A stretch of 64,000 nt of DNA from Streptomyces sp. SAI-135 (GCF_029893805.1 NZ_JARXYP010000002.1:2790001-2854000), one strand, 5' to 3'. Numbered from the stretch's first letter, positions 29,826 to 39,340 are shown. Numbers and translations are program-made. Notes: a model not told the origin generated them from the sequence alone.

Positions 29826-30734
29826 CTACCCCTTCGTGCCGCCCGCCGTCAGGCCGGTCACCAGGTTCTTCTGCACGAGGTAGAAGAACGCCGACACCGG
29901 TATCGCGATCAGCACCGCCGTCGCGGCCATCAGGTTCCGCTGGGCGTCGTGCTCACTCACGAAGCTCTGGAGCCCGACCGCGAAGGTGTACTTGGTGTCG
30001 GACAGCATGAACGTCGAGGCGAAGGCGACCTCGCCGAAGGCGGTGAGGAAGCTGTAGAACGCGGCGACCGCGAGACCGGGCTTGGCGAGCGGCAGGATCA
30101 GCCGCGCGAAGGTGCCGAAGGGGGTCAGCCCGTCGACGCGTCCGGCCTCGTCGATCTCGAACGGGATGGTGTCGAAGTACCCCTTGAGCAGCCAGGCGCA
30201 GTACGGCACCGCCGTCGTGCAGTACACCAGGATGAGCCCGAGGTAGCTGTCGATGAGCTTCAGGTCCGAGAGCATCTGGTACATCGGCACCATGAGGACG
30301 GCCACCGGGAACATCTGGGTGACCAGGAGGACCCACATGAACTTGCGGTAGCCCGGGAAGCGCATCCGGGAGACGGCGTACCCGGTGGTCGCGGCGATCA
30401 GCACCCCGATCACCGTGGTGCCCAGCGAGACGATCAGCGAGCTCTTGAGCCAGCTGAAGAACTCGGTGTGCTGAAGGACGAACGAGTAGTTGTCGAACGT
30501 CATCTTCTTCCAGATGCCACCCGGGTGGAGGTAGTCGTCCTTGTCCGGGCCCAGGGACAGGAAGACCAGCCAGGAGATCGGGAAGAGCGCGATGAGGCTC
30601 GCGACGATCAGGATGCCGTGCGAGGCGAGGGAGCCGGCGAGGCTCTGCTCACCGCGGCGGCGGATCCGGCGGGGCGCCTCGGCGGAGCCGGCCTCGGGCA
30701 CCGCGGTGGAGGTCTCGACTGTGGTCGTACTCAT
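29826..30734 (-). CDS. malG: Maltose/maltodextrin ABC permease MalG
   Basis: A 302-residue inner-membrane permease with six predicted membrane segments. The EAA loop that contacts the ATPase is present as EIDEAGRVDGLTPFGTFARL. With MalF and MalE it imports maltodextrins; the ATPase is not encoded here, and in Streptomyces the multi-sugar ATPase MsiK, encoded elsewhere, serves such systems. The start at 30734 has AGGAG six bases away and lies 13 bp past the malF stop; an ATG at 30770 overlapping malF has no such signal. The N-terminal ~30 residues form a hydrophilic Thr/Ser/Ala-rich extension. Confidence 0.93.
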   Translation of the reverse strand: MSTTTVETSTAVPEAGSAEAPRRIRRRGEQSLAGSLASHGILIVASLIALFPISWLVFLSLGPDKDDYLHPGGIWKKMTFDNYSFVLQHTEFFSWLKSSLIVSLGTTVIGVLIAATTGYAVSRMRFPGYRKFMWVLLVTQMFPVAVLMVPMYQMLSDLKLIDSYLGLILVYCTTAVPYCAWLLKGYFDTIPFEIDEAGRVDGLTPFGTFARLILPLAKPGLAVAAFYSFLTAFGEVAFASTFMLSDTKYTFAVGLQSFVSEHDAQRNLMAATAVLIAIPVSAFFYLVQKNLVTGLTAGGTKG

Positions 30735-30747
30735 GGGAGCTCCTGCC

Positions 30748-31761
30748 TCAGATCGCGAGCTGCTGGTCATTGCGGTTCAGCCAGCGGCGGTAGAAGGAGG
30801 TGAAGACGATCAGGATGGCCAGCAGCAGGATGCCGTAGGCCGCCGACTGCGCGAAGTCACGCGGCTGCTGTCCGAAGCCCAGGTAGTAGGCCCAGGTGAC
30901 GAGGATCTGCGCGTCCGGCGCGGTGGTGCCGAACAGCAGGAAGATCACGGCGAACTGGTTGAAGGTCCAGATGATGCCGAGCAGTACGACGGTGGAGCTG
31001 ACGCTTCTGAGTCCCGGCAGGGTGACGTACCGGAAGCGCTGCCAGGCGCTCGCGCCGTCCATCTCGGCGGCCTCGTACAGCGAGGCGTCGATGGACTGGA
31101 GTCCGCCGAGCAGCGAGACCATCATGAACGGCACTCCGCACCAGGTGTTGACCATGATCGCGGCGAACCGCTGCCAGAAGGTGTCCTCCAGCCAGGACGG
31201 GCTCGGCAGATGCAGGGCGTCGAGGGCGCTGTTGATGATGCCGCCGTCGGCGAGCATGAAGCGCCAGCCGAAGACGGTGACGAAGGTCGGTACCGCCCAG
31301 GGCAGCACCAGGATCAGCCGGTAGAGGGTGCGCCCGCGCAGCTTCTGGTTGAGCAGCAGCGCGAGGCCCAGGCCGATGCAGTAGTGCAGGGCGACGCACA
31401 GGGCCGTCCAGACGATCGTCCAGATGAAGTGCGACCAGAAGCGGTCGTAGGCCGTGTCGCCCCACAGGATGTCGGCGTAGTTGTCCAGGCCGATGAACTT
31501 GTAGGTGGCGTCGATGTGGTTGACGCCGATCGTGCGGGCCGTGTTGAGGCTGTTGGCATCGGTGAGGGTGAGGTAGACGCCGTAGACCAGGGGGTAGAGC
31601 ACGAGGACGCCGAGGACGATCGCCACCGGGGTGATCATCGCGTAGGCGTACCAGTGCTTTTGGTAGCTGTGCTTCAGGCGTTGGCCCAGCCCGGGCCGCG
31701 GCGCGCGGTCACCGTGGCGTTTGCCGGTGGCGCGGTCGATGGCGACTGTCATGTTCGACAC
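30748..31761 (-). CDS. malF: Maltose/maltodextrin ABC permease MalF
   Basis: A 337-residue permease with a first membrane segment at about residue 40 (ITPVAIVLGVLVLYPLVYGV) and five or more further segments. The EAA loop is EAAEMDGASAWQRFRYVTLP. It lacks the very large periplasmic loop of enterobacterial MalF, as expected in Gram-positive homologues. It is the second gene of malEFG; a strong hairpin separates it from malE, consistent with lower expression than the binding protein. malG follows closely. Confidence 0.93.
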   Translation of the reverse strand: MSNMTVAIDRATGKRHGDRAPRPGLGQRLKHSYQKHWYAYAMITPVAIVLGVLVLYPLVYGVYLTLTDANSLNTARTIGVNHIDATYKFIGLDNYADILWGDTAYDRFWSHFIWTIVWTALCVALHYCIGLGLALLLNQKLRGRTLYRLILVLPWAVPTFVTVFGWRFMLADGGIINSALDALHLPSPSWLEDTFWQRFAAIMVNTWCGVPFMMVSLLGGLQSIDASLYEAAEMDGASAWQRFRYVTLPGLRSVSSTVVLLGIIWTFNQFAVIFLLFGTTAPDAQILVTWAYYLGFGQQPRDFAQSAAYGILLLAILIVFTSFYRRWLNRNDQQLAI

Positions 31762-31832
31762 CTTCTGGAAGTTCTGCGGCTCTGAGAAGTGGCTGGGCGA
31801 AGCGGCCCGCCGTTGTGGCCGGGCGCAGGCCG

Positions 31833-31879
31833 GTGGCCGCCGGATCCCTCCCCCACTGACCGGGGGATCCGGCGGCCAC
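31833..31879 (-). terminator. Intra-operon attenuating hairpin between malE and malF
   Basis: A 16-bp perfect stem: 31833-31848 with 31864-31879, loop about 15 bases with further partial pairing. It begins just past the malE stop. A stem here would stabilise malE mRNA or terminate most transcripts, giving more binding protein than permease, as in many ABC importer operons. Confidence 0.75.
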
Positions 31880-31885
31880 TCGGAC

Positions 31886-33154
31886 TCACTTGCTGAAGTC
31901 CGGCACCAGCTTGGCGATGGCGGTCTCCGCGTTGCTCAGCCCCTTGTCCAGGGACTCCTTGCCGCCGGCGACCTTGGGCAGCTCGGTGTCCAGCGGGCCC
32001 CACAGGGAGCTGTACTCGGGCAGGGCCGGGCGCGGCTGGGCGGCGGCGAGGACCGTGCCGTAGCCGGCGATGCCCGGGTCGGCCTTGACCTGGTCGGTGT
32101 AGGCGTCGTCGCGGGTGGGCAGCGTGGAGTTCTTCAGCGCGATGGCCGACTGGGACTTCGCGGAGGTCATGAAGTTGACGAACTTCAGCGCGGCCTTCTG
32201 GTGGGCGGCGTCCGAGCCGGCGTAGACCGAGAGGTTGTGGCCGCCGGTCGGGGCGCCCGCCTTGCCGGTGGAACCGGCCGGGACGGTGGCGATGCCGAGG
32301 TTGTTCTTGTCGGCGAACGCGGAGCCCTTGTAGAAGTTCGTGATCTCCCAGGGGCCCTGGATGATCGCGGCGACCTTGCCGTTGACGAACGCGTCCTGGA
32401 TGTGGGCGTAGGCGTCGGCGGTGGTGTCGGCCTTGTGCAGGCCCTTGCCGGAGAAGAGGCTCAGCCAGGTGCCGTAGCCCTTCTTCGCGGCGGCCGAGTT
32501 CACGGTGATCTTCTTGGCGGAGGCGTCGACGGTGTCGGTGCCCTCGCCGTAGAGGAAGGTCTGGGCGTAGTAGGCCTGGGTGGAGCCCCAGTAGCCGTCG
32601 ACGCCGGTCTTGTCCTTGATGGTGGCGGCGGCCTTCTTCAGGTCGTCCCAGGTCTTGGGGGCCTCGACGCCGGCCTTCGCGAAGAGCTGCTTGTTGTAGA
32701 CCAGGGCGAGGGTGTCGGTGACCAGCGGCACGCCGTAGGTCTTGCCGTCGTACTTGGCCTGCTCGATCAGGTTGGACTTGAACTTGGCCTGGTCGGCGAG
32801 GGCCTCGGTGCCGTCGAGGGGCAGGAAGTAGCCCTTCTTGGCGAAGGCGGGGGTCCAGCCGACCTCCGAGCGCAGCACGTCGGGGGCGCCGGAGGCACCG
32901 GCGGCGGTGTCGAACTTGTTCTGCGCCTGGTCGAACTGGACGTTGACGTACTTGACCTTGATGTTCTTGTTGGCGGCCTCGAAGTCCTTGATCAGGGCCT
33001 TGTACGTCGGCGCCTCATTGGTGGCGTTGGAGGTGTCCCACCAGGTGATGGTGACCGGACCGTCGGCCTTGTCGCCGCTGTCACTTCCGCCGCAGGCCGT
33101 CGCCGCGAGGGCGAAAGACGCCACCAGCGCGGTGGCCGCTATGCCACGCCGCAT
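31886..33154 (-). CDS. malE: Maltose/maltodextrin-binding lipoprotein MalE
   Basis: A 422-residue extracytoplasmic solute-binding lipoprotein of family 1. A signal peptide with the lipobox ATAC (Cys21) anchors it to the membrane. The binding-protein signature continues with VTITWWDTSN, IKDFEAANKNIKVKYV and PLVTDTLALVYNKQLF. It captures maltodextrins and delivers them to MalFG. AAGGAG five bases before the ATG. It is transcribed divergently from malR across a region rich in CTTGC boxes, so induction by maltose through MalR is expected. Confidence 0.94.
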   Translation of the reverse strand: MRRGIAATALVASFALAATACGGSDSGDKADGPVTITWWDTSNATNEAPTYKALIKDFEAANKNIKVKYVNVQFDQAQNKFDTAAGASGAPDVLRSEVGWTPAFAKKGYFLPLDGTEALADQAKFKSNLIEQAKYDGKTYGVPLVTDTLALVYNKQLFAKAGVEAPKTWDDLKKAAATIKDKTGVDGYWGSTQAYYAQTFLYGEGTDTVDASAKKITVNSAAAKKGYGTWLSLFSGKGLHKADTTADAYAHIQDAFVNGKVAAIIQGPWEITNFYKGSAFADKNNLGIATVPAGSTGKAGAPTGGHNLSVYAGSDAAHQKAALKFVNFMTSAKSQSAIALKNSTLPTRDDAYTDQVKADPGIAGYGTVLAAAQPRPALPEYSSLWGPLDTELPKVAGGKESLDKGLSNAETAIAKLVPDFSK

Positions 33155-33268
33155 GAGTTCTCCTTGAGGGTGAAAAGCCCGTGTGTGCAGGGTGTCGGCC
33201 CCGTCTGCCGTCCCTGCCTGCCGACTGCGCCGTTGCGGCCGCCGGGCGAGTGGGAACGTAACAGCGAT

Positions 33269-33307
33269 GCAAGGCTTGCGAAAGACCTTGCAGAAAAAAA
33301 GTGCAAG
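33269..33307 (-). promoter_or_regulatory. MalR operator cluster upstream of malE
   Basis: GCAAG-G-CTTGC inverted pair (33269-33279), CTTGCAG (33287-33293) and TGCAAG (33302-33307). CTTGC starts at 33275 and 33287 are 12 bp apart. The cluster lies 115-153 bp before the malE start. Confidence 0.7.
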
Positions 33308-33395
33308 AGACTGCGGAAGTTACCCCGCCGTGATCCCTCGTCGACCGTCACGAGACCCTTGTTTTACGGGGCTGAGCGGGATGACTACGGGTTGT

Positions 33396-33417
33396 GCAAG
33401 ACTCTGCAAGCTCTTGC
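33396..33417 (+). promoter_or_regulatory. MalR operator cluster upstream of malR
   Basis: GCAAG at 33396-33400 and 33406-33410 (10 bp apart) and CTTGC at 33413-33417; the last two form a GCAAG-CT-CTTGC dyad. The cluster lies 70 bp before malR and suggests autoregulation. The 332-bp malE-malR region contains no further gene. Confidence 0.65.
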
Positions 33418-33486
33418 CATCCCCCTCCCGTACGGGAATCATCCCCTTGCGGGACAAGGGGCGCCGACCAGAACAGAGGGACCGCG

Positions 33487-34551
33487 ATGACCATACGGCC
33501 GGTACAGTCCGGTGGCGTGACCACACGGCTAGCCGACATCGCTGTTCAGGCGGGGGTGAGCGAAGCGACCGTCAGCCGCGTCCTCAACGGGAAGCCGGGT
33601 GTCGCCGCCACCACCCGCCAGTCCGTGCTGGCCGCGCTCGACGTGCTGGGCTACGAGCGCCCGGTGCGGCTGCGGCAGCGCAGCGAGGGCCTGGTGGGCC
33701 TGATCACCCCGGAGCTGGAGAACCCGATATTCCCGGCCCTGGCCCAGGTGATCGGCCAGGCGCTGACCCGGCAGGGCTACACCCCGGTCCTCGCCACCCA
33801 GACCCCGGGCGGCTCCACGGAGGACGAGCTGACGGAGATGCTCGTCGACCGGGGCGTGGCGGGCATCATCTTCGTCTCCGGACTGCACGCGGACACCTCG
33901 GCGGACATGCAGCGCTACGAGCAGCTGCGGGCGCAGGGCGTGCCGTTCGTGCTCGTGGACGGCTTCTCGCCGAAGGTGCAGGCGCCGTTCATCTCCCCCG
34001 ACGACCGTGCGGCGATGTCGCTGGCGGTGACGCATCTGGTGTCGCTGGGGCACACACGGATCGGCCTCGCGCTCGGACCGAAGCGCTTCGTGCCGGTCCA
34101 GCGCAAGATCGAGGGCTTCGTGCGCACCATGCAGGACCAGCTCGGACTGGCCGCGGCGACCGTCGAGGCGGACCTCGTCCAGCACTCGCTGTACACCCTG
34201 GAGGGCGGTCAGGCGGCGGCGACGGCCCTGATCGACCGGGACTGCACGGCGGTGGTGTGCGCGAGCGACATGATGGCGCTGGGCGCGATACGGGCGGCCC
34301 GGCAGCGGGGCCTCGAGGTGCCGCGGGACGTGTCGGTCGTGGGCTTCGACGACTCCCCGTTGATCGCCTTCACCGACCCGCCGCTGACGACGGTCCGCAA
34401 GCCGGTGCCGGCCATGGGGCAGGCGGCGGTGCGGACCCTGCTGGAGGAGATCGGCGGAACGCCCGCGCCGCACAGCGAGTTCGTGTTCATGCCGGAGCTG
34501 GTGGTGCGGGGTTCGACGGCCTCGGCCCCTGGGGAACGCGGTCGTCCGTAA
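33487..34551 (+). CDS. malR: LacI-family maltose regulator MalR
   Basis: A 354-residue repressor. The N-terminal LacI helix-turn-helix and hinge are clear: TRLADIAVQAGVSEATVSRV, then LNGKPGVAATTRQSV. The effector domain contains GLVGLITPELENPIFPALAQ and SVVGFDDSPLIAFTDPPLTT. It is the expected repressor of malE and the amylase genes through CTTGC repeats. Start: ATG 33487 has AGAGGG six bases upstream; GTG 33517 (344 residues) gives the shorter form that begins right at the helix-turn-helix and is the alternative. Confidence 0.93.
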   Translation: MTIRPVQSGGVTTRLADIAVQAGVSEATVSRVLNGKPGVAATTRQSVLAALDVLGYERPVRLRQRSEGLVGLITPELENPIFPALAQVIGQALTRQGYTPVLATQTPGGSTEDELTEMLVDRGVAGIIFVSGLHADTSADMQRYEQLRAQGVPFVLVDGFSPKVQAPFISPDDRAAMSLAVTHLVSLGHTRIGLALGPKRFVPVQRKIEGFVRTMQDQLGLAAATVEADLVQHSLYTLEGGQAAATALIDRDCTAVVCASDMMALGAIRAARQRGLEVPRDVSVVGFDDSPLIAFTDPPLTTVRKPVPAMGQAAVRTLLEEIGGTPAPHSEFVFMPELVVRGSTASAPGERGRP

Positions 34552-34682
34552 GGCGGAGGAACCGGGCCCGATCCAGTGCGCCGGCAGGAGAAAAGGACAG
34601 TCTTCCCGTCGTAGGACATGCGACTCGAACCCGACCAGAGGATGATCGGTGGGGTAAGGCTTCTCTGGCAGACTTTGTGTCT

Positions 34683-35600
34683 ATGGGTGACTCGACCGCG
34701 ACCAGTCTGGAAGACCGCGAGAACGCGGCCGCTCCGGACTCCCGCACGGTCCCGGACCGGCCGGGTCCCCTGCACCGACTGCGCGCTCCCCGGCGACCTC
34801 GCCTGTGGTTCGAGATCCTGCTGATCGCGGTGAGTTACTGGACGTACTCGCAGATCCGCAACGCGGTGCCGGAGCAGAAGGCCGAGGCGCTGCGCAACGC
34901 CGACTGGATCTGGCGGATGGAGCACCACCTCGGCATCGCGGTCGAGGAGTCCGTCAACCACGCGGTCAACTCGGCGACTTGGCTCGTCGTCGGGATGAAC
35001 TACTACTACGCGACACTGCACTTCCTCGTGACACTGAGCGTCCTGGTCTGGCTCTACCGCAGCCACCCGGGCCGCTACGCGGCAACGCGTCTGGTGCTCT
35101 TCGCGACGACGGGCGTGGCACTGGTCGGTTACTACCTGTATCCGCTCGCGCCCCCGCGGCTGATGAACGGCGACGACTTCGTCGACACGGTCATGGTCCA
35201 CCAGACCTGGGGCTCGATGGCCTCCGGCGACCTGAAGCACATGTCCAACCAGTACGCCGCGATGCCGTCCATGCACGTCGGCTGGTCCCTGTGGTGCGGC
35301 CTGACGATCTTCGCGCTGGCGTCGGTGCCGTGGGTGCGCGTCCTGGGCCTGCTCTACCCGGCGGCGACGCTCGTGGTCATCGTGGCCACGGCCAACCACT
35401 TCTGGCTCGACGCGGTCGGCGGCGTGCTGTGCCTGCTGTTCGGCTTCGCGGTGGCACGGCTGTGGTACGGGGCGCTGCCGTACGCCTTGCCGAGGGTGCC
35501 GTACACGCCGCCGAAGGCCGCCGCGCCGGACGAGCACGCCCCGCTGCACACCGGGGTCCAGCCGGACCGGGGCCGTCGGTCGCCCGCCCCACCCGCGTAG
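34683..35600 (+). CDS. PAP2-like integral membrane phosphatase/transferase
   Basis: A 305-residue membrane protein with about six membrane segments. The PAP2 catalytic elements are visible as MPSMHVGW (C2 His) and NHFWLDAVGG (C3 His-Asp), of the PAP2_3 subtype related to phosphatidylinositol/inositol phosphotransferases. The earlier segment LAPPRLM is typical of this subgroup. It may act on lipid phosphates or phosphoinositol lipids. The hydrophilic N-terminal ~50 residues are cytoplasmic. No clear ribosome-binding site; GTG at 34677 is an alternative start. It converges with glnE. Confidence 0.82.
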   Translation: MGDSTATSLEDRENAAAPDSRTVPDRPGPLHRLRAPRRPRLWFEILLIAVSYWTYSQIRNAVPEQKAEALRNADWIWRMEHHLGIAVEESVNHAVNSATWLVVGMNYYYATLHFLVTLSVLVWLYRSHPGRYAATRLVLFATTGVALVGYYLYPLAPPRLMNGDDFVDTVMVHQTWGSMASGDLKHMSNQYAAMPSMHVGWSLWCGLTIFALASVPWVRVLGLLYPAATLVVIVATANHFWLDAVGGVLCLLFGFAVARLWYGALPYALPRVPYTPPKAAAPDEHAPLHTGVQPDRGRRSPAPPA

Positions 35601-35654
35601 CACGGCGCCTCCGTCTCACCCCGGGGTCCCTCGCGCCCTGGGGGTGGCTCAGCC

Positions 35655-38642
35655 CTACCCCCCGTAGAACAGCTCCTCCACCACGCCCCTGGCCCGCCGG
35701 GCCGTACGCCGGTAGTCGTCCAGCATGTCCCCCGCGTGCCCCGGCCCGTATCCCAGGTACCGGCCCACGGCGGCAAGTTCGCGCGCCTCGGTGGGGAAGG
35801 TGTCCCCGGCCCGCCCCCGCACCAGCATCACCGCGTTGCGCACCCGGGTCGCCAGCACCCACGCCTCGTCGAGGACCTGGGCGTCGTCCGCGGAGACGAA
35901 ACCGGCGTCCCGGGCGGCGACGAGGGCCGCGCGGGTACGGGTCGTGCGCAGCCCCGGCACCTGCGCCCCGTGCCGCATCTGGAGGAGCTGGACCGTCCAC
36001 TCGACGTCCGAGAGGCCGCCGGGCCCGAGCTTGGTGTGCAGTTTCGGGTCGGCGCCGCGCGGCATCCGCTCGGACTCCATGCGCGCCTTCAGCCGCCGGA
36101 TCTCGCGTACGGCGTCGTCCCCGAGGCCGGCCGCCGGGTACCGCAGCGGGTCGACGAGCTCGATGAAGCGACGGCCCAGCTCCTCGTCCCCGGCGACCGG
36201 TTCGGCCCGCAGCAGCGCCTGTGCCTCCCAGACGAGCGACCAGCGGCGGTAGTAGGCCGCGTACGACGTCAGCGTGCGCACCAGCGGCCCGGACTTGCCC
36301 TCCGGGCGCAGGTCGGCGTCGATGAGCAGCGGCGGGTCGGCGCTCGGGATCTGGAGCAGGCGGCGCATCTCGGAGACGACCTTGCCCGCGGCCTGGGAGG
36401 CCTCGCGCTCCTCGACGCCCTCGCGCGGTTCGTGCACGAACAGAACGTCCGCGTCGGAGCCGTAGCCGAGTTCGTGACCGCCGAAGCGGCCCATGCCGAT
36501 GACCGCGAACCGGGTCGGCAGGGTGTCGCCCCAGCCCTCCCGGACGACCGCGCGCAGGGTGCCGGCGAGGGTCGCGGCGGTCAGGTCGGACACGGCGGCG
36601 CCGACGCGGTCCACCAGGGCGCCCTGGTCCGGTTCGGCGGGCTGGGTCTCGGTGCCGTAGGAGCCGACGATGTCCGCGGCGGCCGTACGGAAGAGTTCGC
36701 GGCGGCGGACGCCACGGGCCGCCGTGACGCCCTGGACGGCGCCCTCGGCGCGGCCGACCGCGGCGAGTATCTCCTGTTCGAGACCGGCACGCCCGCGCGG
36801 GGCGAGCCCGCCGCCGTCGCCGTCCCCGAGGAGGGCGACGGCTTCGGGGGCGCGCATCAGCAGGTCCGGAGCGAGGCGCCCGGCGGACAGGACCCGGGCG
36901 AGGTTCTCGGCGGCCGCACCCTCGTCCCGCAGGAGGCGCAGGTACCAGGGGGTCTTGCCCAACGCGTCCGACACCTTGCGGAAGTTGAGCAGTCCGGCGT
37001 CCGGGTCGGCGGACTCGGCGAACCAACCCAGCAGGACGGGCAGGAGAGTTCGCTGGATGGCGGCCTTGCGGGTGACGCCGGAGGCGAGGGCCTCCAGGTG
37101 CCGCAGCGCGGAGGCCGGGTCGGCGTACCCGAGCGCGACCAGCCGCTCCCGGGCCGCTCCGGCGCTCAACCTGATGTCTCCGGGCCCGAGTTGGGCCACC
37201 GCGTCCAGCAGCGGCCGGTAGAACAGCTTCTCGTGCAGTCGTCGTACGACGGAGGCGTGCCGCTTCCACTCGCGGCTCAGCTCGGTCACCGGGTCGGCGC
37301 GCAGGCCCAGGGAGCGGCCCAGGCGCCGCAGGTCGGCCTCGTCCTCGGGCACGAGGTGGGTGCGGCGCAGCCGGTAGAGCTGGATGCGGTGCTCCATGGA
37401 GCGCAGGAAGCGGTAGGCGGCGTCGAGCTGGGCGGCGTCGGCCCGGCCGACGTAACCGCCGGCGGCGAGGGCCTGGAGGGCGTCGAGGGTGGTGCCGCTG
37501 CGCAGCGAGCCGTCCTCCCGGCCGTGCACCAACTGCAGGAGCTGTACGGCGAACTCGACGTCCCTGAGGCCGCCGGGGCCGAGCTTGAGCTGCCGGTCGA
37601 GCTCGGCGACGGGGATGTTCTCCACGACACGGCGGCGCATCTTCTGCACGTCGGCGACGAAGTTCTCGCGCTCGGCGGCCTTCCAGACGAGGGGTTCGAG
37701 GGCCGCGACGTACTCCTCGCCGAGCTCCGGGTCGCCGGCGACCGGGCGGGCTTTCAGGAGGGCCTGGAACTCCCAGGTCTTGGCCCAGCGCTGGTAGTAG
37801 GCGAGGTGGGAGGAGAGGGTGCGCACGAGCGGCCCGTTGCGTCCCTCGGGCCGCAGATTGGCGTCTACGGGCCAGATGGAGCCCTCGACGGTCGTCTCCG
37901 AGCACACCCGCATCATGTGCGAGGCCAGCTTGGTGGCGGCGCGCAGGGCCTTGCCCTCGTCGGCCCCGTCGACGGCCTCCCCGACGAAGATGACGTCGAC
38001 GTCGGACACGTAATTCAGCTCGTGGCCACCGCACTTGCCCATCGCGATCACCGCGAGCCGGCACAGCGCCGCGTCCTCGGGGGCGGCGGCCCGCGCCATG
38101 GCGAGCGCGGCGCGCAGGGTCGCGGTGGCGAGGTCGGCGAGCTCGGCGGCGGTCTCGGCCAGGTCGATGGTGCCGCACACGTCACGGGCGGCGATGGACA
38201 GCAGACAGCGCCGGTAGGCGACGCGCAGGGAGACGGGGTCGGTGGCCTCGGCGAGCCCGCGCTCGAACTCCTCGACGCCGGGATGCAGGTCGCGGGGCTC
38301 GTAGGTGACGAGGGTGTGCCAGTCTCCGGGGTGCCGGGCGAGGTGCTCGGCGAGCGCGGCGGACGCGCCGAGCACCCCGAGCAGCCGGTCGCGGAACGGC
38401 TTCGCCGCTATCAGCGTGTCGAGCAGCTCCCGGTCGGGCTGCGCCTCCAGCAGCCGCACGAGACCGAGCAGCGCGAGATCGGGGTCGGCGGTCGCGCCGA
38501 GCGCCTCCAGGAGCACCGGGTCATTGCGTACGGCGCTCAGCTCCGCGCTGTCCAGGAGCCGCTCGGCGGCCGACGGATCGGTGAAACCGTGCCGCAGCAG
38601 CCGCGAGAAGGTACTGCTCCTGCGCCCCGGCGCCGACGTCAT
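35655..38642 (-). CDS. glnE: Glutamine synthetase adenylyltransferase/deadenylylase
   Basis: A 995-residue bifunctional enzyme that adds and removes AMP on type I glutamine synthetase in response to nitrogen status. Two nucleotidyltransferase domains are present: an N-terminal one with HELNYVSDVDVIF (residues 207-219) and a C-terminal one near residue 727 with HELGYGSDADVLF; each has a following GGLxDVEW/F segment (GPGGLRDVEFAVQLLQ; GPGGLSDVEWTVQLLQ). Length matches actinobacterial GlnE. AGGAGG five bases before ATG 38642 decides the start over upstream candidates. The GSI substrate (glnA) is not in the window. Confidence 0.95.
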   Translation of the reverse strand: MTSAPGRRSSTFSRLLRHGFTDPSAAERLLDSAELSAVRNDPVLLEALGATADPDLALLGLVRLLEAQPDRELLDTLIAAKPFRDRLLGVLGASAALAEHLARHPGDWHTLVTYEPRDLHPGVEEFERGLAEATDPVSLRVAYRRCLLSIAARDVCGTIDLAETAAELADLATATLRAALAMARAAAPEDAALCRLAVIAMGKCGGHELNYVSDVDVIFVGEAVDGADEGKALRAATKLASHMMRVCSETTVEGSIWPVDANLRPEGRNGPLVRTLSSHLAYYQRWAKTWEFQALLKARPVAGDPELGEEYVAALEPLVWKAAERENFVADVQKMRRRVVENIPVAELDRQLKLGPGGLRDVEFAVQLLQLVHGREDGSLRSGTTLDALQALAAGGYVGRADAAQLDAAYRFLRSMEHRIQLYRLRRTHLVPEDEADLRRLGRSLGLRADPVTELSREWKRHASVVRRLHEKLFYRPLLDAVAQLGPGDIRLSAGAARERLVALGYADPASALRHLEALASGVTRKAAIQRTLLPVLLGWFAESADPDAGLLNFRKVSDALGKTPWYLRLLRDEGAAAENLARVLSAGRLAPDLLMRAPEAVALLGDGDGGGLAPRGRAGLEQEILAAVGRAEGAVQGVTAARGVRRRELFRTAAADIVGSYGTETQPAEPDQGALVDRVGAAVSDLTAATLAGTLRAVVREGWGDTLPTRFAVIGMGRFGGHELGYGSDADVLFVHEPREGVEEREASQAAGKVVSEMRRLLQIPSADPPLLIDADLRPEGKSGPLVRTLTSYAAYYRRWSLVWEAQALLRAEPVAGDEELGRRFIELVDPLRYPAAGLGDDAVREIRRLKARMESERMPRGADPKLHTKLGPGGLSDVEWTVQLLQMRHGAQVPGLRTTRTRAALVAARDAGFVSADDAQVLDEAWVLATRVRNAVMLVRGRAGDTFPTEARELAAVGRYLGYGPGHAGDMLDDYRRTARRARGVVEELFYGG

Positions 38643-38830
38643 CCCGGCCTCCTGTCCGATCAAGGTCGTATCGATCGAGCCTAACCGGAGAGGCGGGGAG
38701 AAGCGCCTGGGCGCCGGTGGGCGGATTCCGGGCGTATCCGTCCGCATCCGGAGCACGCCTTCGGCAGACTGGGGGTGTCGAGCCGGACCGCCGCGGTGGA
38801 CCGGGTGTTTCCCGAGCCGGAGGCTGTGTG

Positions 38831-39340
38831 ATGACCGAGAAGGAACCCGAGACCCACCTCGACCCCCGCTACAGCGACCCCGACGCCACGGCGCACTCCT
38901 GGGTGGACGCGGAGTCGCTTCTGGCCTCCGCCGAACTGTTCTGGATCTCGACGGTACGGCCGGACGGGCGCCCGCACGTCACGCCGCTGCCGGCGGTGTG
39001 GGCGCACGGGGCGCTGCACTTCTGCACCGGCCCCGAGGAGCGCAAGGCGAAGAACCTCGCGCACAACCCGCACGTGACGCTGACGACCGGCACCAACATC
39101 TGGGACAAGGGCTACGACCTGGTGGTGGAGGGCGAGGCGGTGCGGGTCTCCGACGACACGAGGCTGCGCGAGCTGGCCGCCGCGTGGGAGGCCAAGTACG
39201 GGGACTTCTGGCGCTTCGAGGTGCGGGACGGCTACTTCCACCACGGGCCGGGACACGCCGTCGTCTATGCGGTGGCGCCGCGCACGGTTTTCGGCTTCGG
39301 TAAGGGACAGCCGTTCAGCCAGACGCGGTGGCGCTTCTGA
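38831..39340 (+). CDS. PPOX-class flavin/F420-type oxidoreductase
   Basis: A 169-residue split-barrel protein of the pyridoxamine-phosphate-oxidase-like family, which binds FMN, F420 or haem. FWISTVRPDGRPHVTPLPAVW is the usual cofactor-pocket strand pair, with RKAKNLAHNPHVTLTTG following. Substrate unknown. GGAGG seven bases before ATG 38831 decides the start. It is divergent from glnE across 188 bp and followed by a VOC-family gene in the same direction, 41 bp on. Confidence 0.85.
   Translation: MTEKEPETHLDPRYSDPDATAHSWVDAESLLASAELFWISTVRPDGRPHVTPLPAVWAHGALHFCTGPEERKAKNLAHNPHVTLTTGTNIWDKGYDLVVEGEAVRVSDDTRLRELAAAWEAKYGDFWRFEVRDGYFHHGPGHAVVYAVAPRTVFGFGKGQPFSQTRWRF

Noticed and set aside
34600..34680. 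Possible tRNA (T-loop-like GGGTTCGAGTC on the minus strand)
   Set aside because: The T-stem does not pair and no acceptor or anticodon arm can be built around it.
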